7,093 nt of DNA, taken from Caldifarciminota bacterium (GTDB lineage Bacteria; Hydrothermota; Hydrothermia; B15-G9; WFZT01). Below the pieces are notes generated by a model. It worked only from the letters and a program-made list of their open reading frames with translations, ran no database searches and was not told the DNA's origin. The translations under genes and the position numbers were made by a program. Shown in pieces: positions 1 through 4,311 of the stretch. Where the stretch lies: assembly GCA_026986655.1 (NCBI GenBank), contig JALSOD010000281.1:1-7093 (forward strand), in the 5' to 3' direction. Every line of letters starts with the position of its first letter. Positions within the stretch are counted from its first letter, which is position 1.

Positions 1-12
1 CTTGTATGTTGC

Positions 13-141
13 TTAAATAAGATAAATGAAAAATCTCAACGAGAGTTCTTGAAAAACTTTTTCATGCTTTTGCATTTCAAGGGTATTGAAATCTTTCCTT
101 GGTAACCTCAAAAATTCAGAATTTAGCTTTAATTTTTGCAT
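13..141 (-). CDS. Doubtful small ORF, 42 aa, downstream of the nuclease gene
   Basis: Reading leftward, an ATG at 141-139 opens 42 codons ending in TAA at 15-13. The product is charged and AT-biased (begins MQKLKLNSEF, contains LPRKDF, ends RFFIYLI). I see no Shine-Dalgarno sequence before the ATG, and an in-frame TAA lies about 30 bases upstream of it, just after the stop of the preceding nuclease gene. It resembles no family I know. It could be a further small gene of the leftward cassette, a decayed fragment, or chance. Nothing else is visible in bases 1-166 apart from a 7-bp inverted repeat (CTTGAAA at 48-54, TTTCAAG at 75-81), which is not followed by a T-run and is not a convincing terminator. 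Confidence 0.18.
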   Translation of the reverse strand: MQKLKLNSEFLRLPRKDFNTLEMQKHEKVFQELSLRFFIYLI

Positions 142-166
142 AAGGAGTTGTTGGAACCCAGATTAT

Positions 167-1276
167 TCAGTTCCTCATTTTTTCTAATACCCACTTTTTT
201 GTAATGCTGATTAGCTTTTCCATAGTTTTAGCGGCCCATTTTGCATCCTCTTCGGTCCAATTTTCAATTTTACGGACCATTCTAACGGATTTTTTCTTTT
301 CCCCCGCTAATACCGGAGAAATACCTGTACTTTTCTCAATTTCCTTATAGAATTTTTTGTAAAATTCATTCGCCAGAGCCTGGTTTTTATTGTAGTCAGG
401 AAACTCAAAATGGATTGCAGCGCTTATTTTATCTTTAAAATACCGCCATTCATAATGCAATGGATAATAACCCTTATACAGACAAATTTGTAAATAATCG
501 TACTTTTTTCTAACGGTGTACTCCATTGGAAGGACACCTTTATTAAAAAATCTAAGAATTTCGTCATGGCGACCCGGATATTTTTCTTTTCCAACATGTT
601 TTGTAGATTGAGAATCTCCGCTAATCTCTATAAAATTAGAGAGGGATTCATTTGTATGTTTTAACTTTATTGGTTGTATTACACCAGAGGGGATGCCTAT
701 AAGTGGAGAAATAAAATGTATATGGTCGCACAGATCTTTGTTTATTCTATGAAATGTTTTAAAAACGATAATGTATGAATTAAATGGTAAAATGCTGCAA
801 ATTTCATCAAGTTCCTCAACTTTTTCGTCTATGATTATTACTGTAGTGGGTTCTTCCTCGATTATCTCAGAAATGAATTTGTATTTTTCGCTTCTGATAT
901 TTTCCAATTCAAAAAGGACATTTTTCCTGGGATCTTGGTCTATCTCTCTGTGAAATATCCTGGCAAGTCTGGTTTTAGTGGAAGGGTTTTTTATAGCATT
1001 ATAAAACTTAGTTACTTGAGGAACTATATGTTGATAGAGGGAGTGTTTACTAAGTTCTACTTCAACTATAAACCACTTCTTTTGTTTTATTGATAATACA
1101 AAAGCATCTGGCACTGCGCCTATTCCTGAGGGCGTTGTTATCACATATTTGGAGAGAAGTATGGCATCTTCTCCGAAAATTTCTTTATGATGCTCGAAAA
1201 CCATGTTTTCAAGTTCATTTTCATTTTTATAGACATAGGGGAAATATTTAACACCATCTTTTAACAATATTTCCAT
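167..1276 (-). CDS. PD-(D/E)XK nuclease-like protein, 369 aa
   Basis: Probable DNA endonuclease or nuclease-fold effector. Seen in the sequence (numbered from the ATG at 1276): a PD motif at 56-57 (AVPDAF), a beta-strand FIVEVELSK with E72, E74 and K77, and Q87 in the next helix (PQVTKF). Together with acidic residues near 21-28 this is the order expected of a PD-(D/E)XK core, so the nuclease domain covers roughly residues 15-100. The middle (about 100-215) is unrecognised. The C-terminal third (about 230-365; HYEWRY, IHFEFPDY, NWTEEDAKWAA) recalls the DUF4268-type domains attached to other such nucleases, but I cannot verify this. Start: an in-frame GTG at 1288 overlaps the GGGAGG at 1293-1288, so the ATG at 1276, 11 bases after that Shine-Dalgarno sequence, is preferred. 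It is last in a tightly packed leftward operon, one base after the 46-aa ORF. No signal peptide or membrane segment is visible, so it is presumably cytoplasmic. Confidence 0.72.
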   Translation of the reverse strand: MEILLKDGVKYFPYVYKNENELENMVFEHHKEIFGEDAILLSKYVITTPSGIGAVPDAFVLSIKQKKWFIVEVELSKHSLYQHIVPQVTKFYNAIKNPSTKTRLARIFHREIDQDPRKNVLFELENIRSEKYKFISEIIEEEPTTVIIIDEKVEELDEICSILPFNSYIIVFKTFHRINKDLCDHIHFISPLIGIPSGVIQPIKLKHTNESLSNFIEISGDSQSTKHVGKEKYPGRHDEILRFFNKGVLPMEYTVRKKYDYLQICLYKGYYPLHYEWRYFKDKISAAIHFEFPDYNKNQALANEFYKKFYKEIEKSTGISPVLAGEKKKSVRMVRKIENWTEEDAKWAAKTMEKLISITKKWVLEKMRN

Positions 1277-1277
1277 T

Positions 1278-1418
1278 TTATTCTCCACCTCCCTTTAATC
1301 TCTTAAGCACCAACTTACAGGTGTCGAATATAGTCTCTTCCGGACTAATGAGATTTACCATAAGGAAATTCAGGTAGTGCGGAGGTAGGTATCTGACAGA
1401 GGGCGATGTATAAGTCAT
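1278..1418 (-). CDS. Small 46-aa protein filling the gap between DUF6884-like and nuclease genes
   Basis: A short gene missed by length cut-offs. Its ATG (1418-1416) overlaps the TGA of the upstream gene as ATGA, with GAGG at 1431-1428 placed 9 bases before it. Its TAA (1280-1278) ends one base before the ATG of the downstream nuclease gene. It therefore exactly fills a 138-bp gap that would be odd in such a compact operon, and its last codons carry the ribosome-binding site of the next gene. The product starts MTYTSPSVRY, contains HYLNFLMVNLISPEETIFD, and ends in a basic KRLKGGGE tail. The LMV.LI.P..ETI.D stretch is reminiscent of the segment before motif I in HsdM-type N6-adenine methylases, but no catalytic motif follows. 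It may be a methylase-derived remnant, a small partner protein, or a translated coupling peptide. Function unknown. Confidence 0.5.
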   Translation of the reverse strand: MTYTSPSVRYLPPHYLNFLMVNLISPEETIFDTCKLVLKRLKGGGE

Positions 1419-1867
1419 AACGGCTTTCCTCTTTTTATTGCATCGTTAAGTTTGCCCATCATAAAACCAATTCCCTTGCAAGTTGATAATGGACTATGAA
1501 TATCTTTGTTCTTGAAAACATTTTTAACAATTTGAACATAGTTTTTACCACCAAGAATTATTATTTTATCGTAATCATACAGTCCTTTCTCTTGGGCCTG
1601 AGATTTTAACTCTTCAATGGTTATGGGATTGCTGGATTTGTCAATAAAGCTAACATTATATGGGCCGGGAACAATATCATTGGGGAATAAAAAGCCGTAT
1701 TTTGCAGATATTATCACCCAGGAGGATGGGTAAAACTTTTCTGCATACTCTCTGCATTTACTGGCAAAAGGTCCTATATATACATCTCTTGCTTGTTGTG
1801 GACCAGCCTCTGGCTTTTTGTCCCATATCTTTTTATTGCCGCACGGGACAATACATAACACCTTCAT
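1415..1867 (-). CDS. DUF6884 / YaaA-like protein, 150 aa
   Basis: The whole protein matches the pattern I associate with DUF6884, a small alpha/beta domain related to YaaA (DUF328). Visible in order: a first strand ending in a Cys-Lys loop (VPCGNKK, residues 7-13); an Ala/Gln-rich turn leading to DVYIGPF (28-34); the hallmark WVIISAKYGFLFP (50-62) followed by a Pro-Tyr segment (67-70); a hydrophobic strand with glycines, IIILGGKNY (102-110); and a C-terminal KGIGFMMGKL helix (131-140). C9 and the K12/K13 pair are possible functional residues. Known of the relatives: E. coli YaaA is linked to peroxide-stress protection and binds DNA, and related domains occur with enzymes of 7-deazaguanine tRNA modification. 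The biochemical activity here is unknown. The ATG overlaps the TGA of the upstream glycosylase-like gene (ATGA) and no strong Shine-Dalgarno sequence is seen, which points to translational coupling and a linked function. Confidence 0.72.
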   Translation of the reverse strand: MKVLCIVPCGNKKIWDKKPEAGPQQARDVYIGPFASKCREYAEKFYPSSWVIISAKYGFLFPNDIVPGPYNVSFIDKSSNPITIEELKSQAQEKGLYDYDKIIILGGKNYVQIVKNVFKNKDIHSPLSTCKGIGFMMGKLNDAIKRGKPL

Positions 1868-2772
1868 GTCTGCACATCCACTTTGTTGTTTTCAATACTA
1901 ATCTTGCCCTTTATACAAAATTTTTGAGCCACACATTTAGAGTAAACAGGACAGAAGCCTGTCGTTTTTTCCCTTCTGGAACACCCGTACTTTGATAGAT
2001 TCCAGAGGGGTTCATCTAAATCTAAGGCAATCATGGGTTTATTTTTAACGGTTAAACCTTTCACGCTTTCGAACCAAGCTTTTCGAACATATTTATACAA
2101 TTCAGTTAATCTCCCTCTGAAAAGTCCTCTTACCACTCCTGTCGCTAAAGTTGCTCTGGCTACATGGATATCCACAGGGATAGGGACTTTGCCAAGGTTC
2201 CGAATCTGGGTAATTCCCACATTATCCCTGAGCATTCTCAACCAGAGAGGTCCTATCTTATCCCCTCGAAGATAGGGAAAATCAGCTATCCATCGATCGT
2301 TGTTTTGATGTATATCTTCTTTAAGTCTTTTTAAGATGGTAGGAGCGTCCCAATTGCAATCTTCGAGAAAATTTATAGGATTGCCATTCCATTTTTTGTA
2401 AAAAGATACTCCAATAGTTCGCCAAATATTCGCATCCTTTTTCGGTTTCTTGGATAGTTTGTGTTTTTGCATATCAATAACAATTTTAGTGAAAGGGGTT
2501 TCATGTAAAGCCCTGGGATCAAAAAGATATCTTGTATCTGGATCTTCAAAAGTCCTTCTCGAAGCATTCCATAAAGCTGGAGCCTCTCTTTGATAGTCTA
2601 TCGAAACTGTTAATGTTATAAACTTGATGTGTTCAATTGACCCTTTAACCATACCAGCTGGAAGCGTATCTTCTGGCATTCCCTTCTGGCCATGAATACC
2701 TACCTCTGTAAATCGAGAGTAGAGTAATTCAGCGACTTTCCTACCCCTTTCAATATCTATTATTAGTTCCAT
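1864..2772 (-). CDS. HhH-GPD-like DNA glycosylase with C-terminal four-Cys motif, 302 aa
   Basis: Probably a base-excision-type DNA glycosylase/lyase or a derivative. Seen: a helix-hairpin-helix-like segment FPYLRGDKIGPLW (165-177); then PVDIHVAR (199-206), in which D201 sits where the catalytic Asp of the HhH-GPD superfamily is found (VD.HV.R); then DEPLWNLSKYGC (253-264), the usual lead-in to the terminal metal site. Cysteines 264, 274, 280 and 286 have spacing C-x9-C-x5-C-x5-C, compared with C-x6-C-x2-C-x5-C in endonuclease III, so an Fe-S cluster is plausible but atypical. I do not see the catalytic Lys of bifunctional EndoIII in the hairpin, which would suggest a monofunctional enzyme. 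The N-terminal 110 residues are unrecognised and make it longer than EndoIII (about 210 aa). It starts at 2772 after a weak AGGGGA site. A 16-bp palindrome lies 26 bases upstream. Its stop overlaps the next gene's start. Confidence 0.68.
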   Translation of the reverse strand: MELIIDIERGRKVAELLYSRFTEVGIHGQKGMPEDTLPAGMVKGSIEHIKFITLTVSIDYQREAPALWNASRRTFEDPDTRYLFDPRALHETPFTKIVIDMQKHKLSKKPKKDANIWRTIGVSFYKKWNGNPINFLEDCNWDAPTILKRLKEDIHQNNDRWIADFPYLRGDKIGPLWLRMLRDNVGITQIRNLGKVPIPVDIHVARATLATGVVRGLFRGRLTELYKYVRKAWFESVKGLTVKNKPMIALDLDEPLWNLSKYGCSRREKTTGFCPVYSKCVAQKFCIKGKISIENNKVDVQT

Positions 2773-2798
2773 CTGACGAAAAGAAGATCCCCTGTGGT

Positions 2799-2814
2799 TT
2801 TGTATATATACAAA
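2799..2814. promoter_or_regulatory. Perfect 16-bp palindrome, candidate operator upstream of the glycosylase gene
   Basis: TTTGTATATATACAAA is a perfect palindrome centred 34-35 bases before the ATG at 2772. It lies in the only sizeable gap (2773-2881) within the leftward cassette. Its TATATA core could double as a -10 element for leftward transcription, but no good -35 hexamer lies 16-18 bases upstream. The symmetry suits a dimeric repressor's operator. No regulator gene is present in the window. Confidence 0.4.
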
Positions 2815-2823
2815 GTTCCGATT

Positions 2824-2856
2824 CGTAGGATTCCGGCGGAGCAGGAGATACCTACG
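2824..2856 (-). promoter_or_regulatory. Imperfect hairpin between the NucS-like and glycosylase-like genes
   Basis: CGTAGG (2824-2829) is the reverse complement of CCTACG (2851-2856). Inside these arms TCC (2832-2834) can pair with GGA (2844-2846). On the leftward transcript this makes a GC-containing stem in the 109-base spacer before the glycosylase gene. There is no U-run on its 3' side in that direction, so it is not a standard intrinsic terminator. It may be an mRNA-processing or stabilising structure, or chance. Confidence 0.25.
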
Positions 2857-2881
2857 CGTTCACTATTGAGTGATATTAGCT

Positions 2882-3901
2882 TCATTTTTTAAATTGTGCC
2901 AGTCCATTTAAAAATTTTTCTATTTCCTCTTTATTTTTGAAATAACCGGCCAGTGTACGCGGGGCACCTCTCCAGGGTTCGTATTCTTTGCAATTTGGGG
3001 GCAAAATTTGCATGATATCCTCTGTTTTTGTATGAAGGTACTCGGACAATCTATCGATATATACCTGGAATCTCAATCCCTGATATGGATCACTATCTCC
3101 GGGAATAATACTAAAAATAGTGCGTCGGCTTTCTTTGATAATGCCAATAAATGCAATGGTACTTCTGGTTGTTCCTTTTTGATCGAAAATAGGTGTTAAC
3201 CCATCTACAAGGAGTTTATAAAACTCGTCAACGCCGTTGGATTTCGCAGTTTCCTCCAATTCCTCATAGGTTAGGGGAGGTTTCCTTTTAGAAATAGATT
3301 TAATCTGAGCTCTATAATCGATCTGGCTTGGCTCTATCAAGAATACCCTTGCTAAAAATTCTTTACCATCATCATTTCGAAAATAATGAAAGGTTACAGC
3401 ATTTATCCCGACTCCATAAGTGTTTGAAAGGTATTCAATGATCCTTTCAGTACTGCTGTCTATTTCGGATGCAGCAATAATCATTTTGTGATGCTCATTT
3501 AAGATTTCTGGTAATTCCTCGCCAAATCTTTCTTTAAAAGCCCTTTCCAAAGGACCTTTATTACCAAGATACTTGTTTGCTATCTCACTGATTTTCTCGT
3601 TTGATAAGTCTTTAACCCATGAAGCGTAATCCAGTACCTGAGCAATTACTTCTCGAGGTGTTTTATCCCGTTTCAGTTCGACGATAACAATATCCCCATT
3701 ATAATCCAGACATAATAAATCGATAGTTCCTCCAAAATCCGTTTCTACTTGCCGCCCAATTACTAACAGATCGGTAGAGATTACAGAAATATCTTTTTCA
3801 AGCCAATTCTCAATACGCTCTTCCATATCCAATTTAGATTTTTTAATCTCCTTCAAAGTATCCCCATTTTGTATTTCCCAGATTTTAACATCCTGGGGCA
3901 T
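2882..3901 (-). CDS. NucS/DUF91-like PD-(D/E)XK endonuclease, 339 aa
   Basis: Predicted DNA endonuclease. Numbered from the ATG at 3901: EERIENWLEKD (28-38) is the leading helix; then GGTIDLL (57-63) with D61, and IVIVELKRDK (71-80) with E75 and K77, forming the D...ExK active site; Q88 and Y92 lie in the following helix (IAQVLDYASW). This is the pattern of the DUF91/NucS nuclease domain. In archaeal and actinobacterial NucS this domain is C-terminal, whereas here it is N-terminal, with a segment at 139-190 (KMIIAASEID, FLARVFLIEP) common in related proteins and an unrecognised C-terminal region (205-339) that may bind DNA or a partner. So it is a relative of NucS rather than NucS itself. Start: an in-frame GTG at 3934 would add 11 residues, but GGAGG at 3913-3909 sits 7 bases before the ATG at 3901, which I prefer. 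It is the first well-supported gene of the leftward cassette, 109 bases ahead of the glycosylase gene. Confidence 0.75.
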   Translation of the reverse strand: MPQDVKIWEIQNGDTLKEIKKSKLDMEERIENWLEKDISVISTDLLVIGRQVETDFGGTIDLLCLDYNGDIVIVELKRDKTPREVIAQVLDYASWVKDLSNEKISEIANKYLGNKGPLERAFKERFGEELPEILNEHHKMIIAASEIDSSTERIIEYLSNTYGVGINAVTFHYFRNDDGKEFLARVFLIEPSQIDYRAQIKSISKRKPPLTYEELEETAKSNGVDEFYKLLVDGLTPIFDQKGTTRSTIAFIGIIKESRRTIFSIIPGDSDPYQGLRFQVYIDRLSEYLHTKTEDIMQILPPNCKEYEPWRGAPRTLAGYFKNKEEIEKFLNGLAQFKK

Positions 3902-3908
3902 ATCATCT

Positions 3909-3913
3909 CCTCC
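3909..3913 (-). promoter_or_regulatory. Ribosome-binding site deciding the NucS-like start
   Basis: Leftward GGAGG, followed by AGATGAT and then ATG at 3901: ideal 7-base spacing. The longer alternative beginning with GTG at 3934 has no such site, so the shorter 339-aa product is favoured. Confidence 0.75.
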
Positions 3914-3930
3914 AAAACTTTGCCACTGTA

Positions 3931-4059
3931 TCACTGAAGGCTTTCTGTTCTCTCATTGCTCTTATGTTCGAGATGGTCAAGGATGAGCTTTACTATCTGA
4001 CTTCGATAATGAAGATGGTCTGAGACCGCACATATACAGCTAAAATTAAGAGAAAACAT
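3931..4059 (-). CDS. Doubtful small ORF, 42 aa, upstream of the NucS-like gene
   Basis: A leftward ATG at 4059-4057 opens 42 codons ending in TGA at 3933-3931. The product begins MFSLNFSCIC and has a helical, charged second half (SQIVKLILDHLEHK). Its stop overlaps, as GTGA, the alternative GTG start (3934) of the NucS-like gene, a junction like the ATGA overlaps further along the cassette. Against it: no Shine-Dalgarno sequence precedes the ATG, no family resemblance is visible, and the NucS-like gene has a better start at 3901. It could be a leader peptide, the end of a lost gene, or chance. Confidence 0.22.
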   Translation of the reverse strand: MFSLNFSCICAVSDHLHYRSQIVKLILDHLEHKSNERTESLQ

Positions 4060-4116
4060 TGTAAATAAGGTATAGGAACGAATTTTAAAAATCAAGTACA
4101 GCGTGTGAGGGTGTTT

Positions 4117-4151
4117 GAATAATCCTCCTTTTTGGCGTAGGGGGATTATTC
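4117..4151. repeat. Inverted repeat with 12-bp arms (hairpin)
   Basis: GAATAATCCTCC (4117-4128) and GGGGGATTATTC (4140-4151) pair over 12 positions, with one T/G wobble when read as rightward RNA and an 11-base loop. Flanking bases can add a long-range stem: 4108-4116 (AGGGTGTTT) with 4193-4201 (AAACACCTT). It lies about 95 bp upstream of the thrS -35 box and more than 200 bp upstream of the cassette's first firm start codon, between divergent genes, so it is not a terminator of either. It may be a protein-binding site, a small structured RNA, or a remnant of a mobile element. Confidence 0.5.
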
Positions 4152-4246
4152 GAGACGAGAATCCTCATTTGCAAAGAGGGTGATGCTCATCAAAACACCT
4201 TTAGATGGAGAATAAGTTTATGGAGAAAAAATTATTCAAATTTGCG

Positions 4247-4275
4247 TTGACATAATAATTTGGGCACATTATATT
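4247..4275 (+). promoter_or_regulatory. Sigma70-type promoter of the thrS operon
   Basis: A perfect -35 hexamer TTGACA (4247-4252), a 17-bp spacer and a -10 hexamer TATATT (4270-4275). Transcription would start near 4282, giving a leader of about 30 bases. That is too short for a T-box or for the tRNA-mimicking operator known upstream of E. coli thrS. An 8-bp palindrome CAAATTTG (4237-4244) sits directly upstream of the -35 box. Confidence 0.8.
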
Positions 4276-4311
4276 AAAGGCTGTTTAAATCTAAAGAAAT
4301 GAGGTGTCATC

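Larger units (their letters stand above)
3902..4311. other. Divergent intergenic region between nuclease cassette and thrS
   Basis: This 410-bp stretch separates the leftward cassette from the rightward thrS operon. It holds the thrS promoter and ribosome-binding site at its right end, a strong inverted repeat at 4117-4151 with an outer pairing (4108-4116 with 4193-4201), a small 11-bp palindrome GGTCTGAGACC (4017-4027), and a weak leftward ORF (3931-4059). I could not find a convincing leftward promoter for the cassette, although it should lie here. No tRNA, T-box leader or insertion-sequence end is recognisable. Confidence 0.6.

Noticed and set aside
1278..1418. A functional N6-adenine methylase
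   Set aside because: Only a weak similarity to the stretch before motif I is present; the glycine-rich motif I and the NPPY-type catalytic motif are absent in 46 residues.
2033..2275. 80-aa ORF on the + strand
   Set aside because: It is the antisense shadow of the glycosylase-like gene, whose motifs are clear in the opposite frame.
4117..4151. Intrinsic terminator
   Set aside because: The hairpin lies between divergently transcribed genes, so nothing ends there, and its T-run is in the loop rather than after the stem.
4276..4311. T-box riboswitch or tRNA-like operator for thrS
   Set aside because: The promoter at 4247-4275 leaves only about 30 bases of leader, and no T-box sequence or specifier hairpin is visible.
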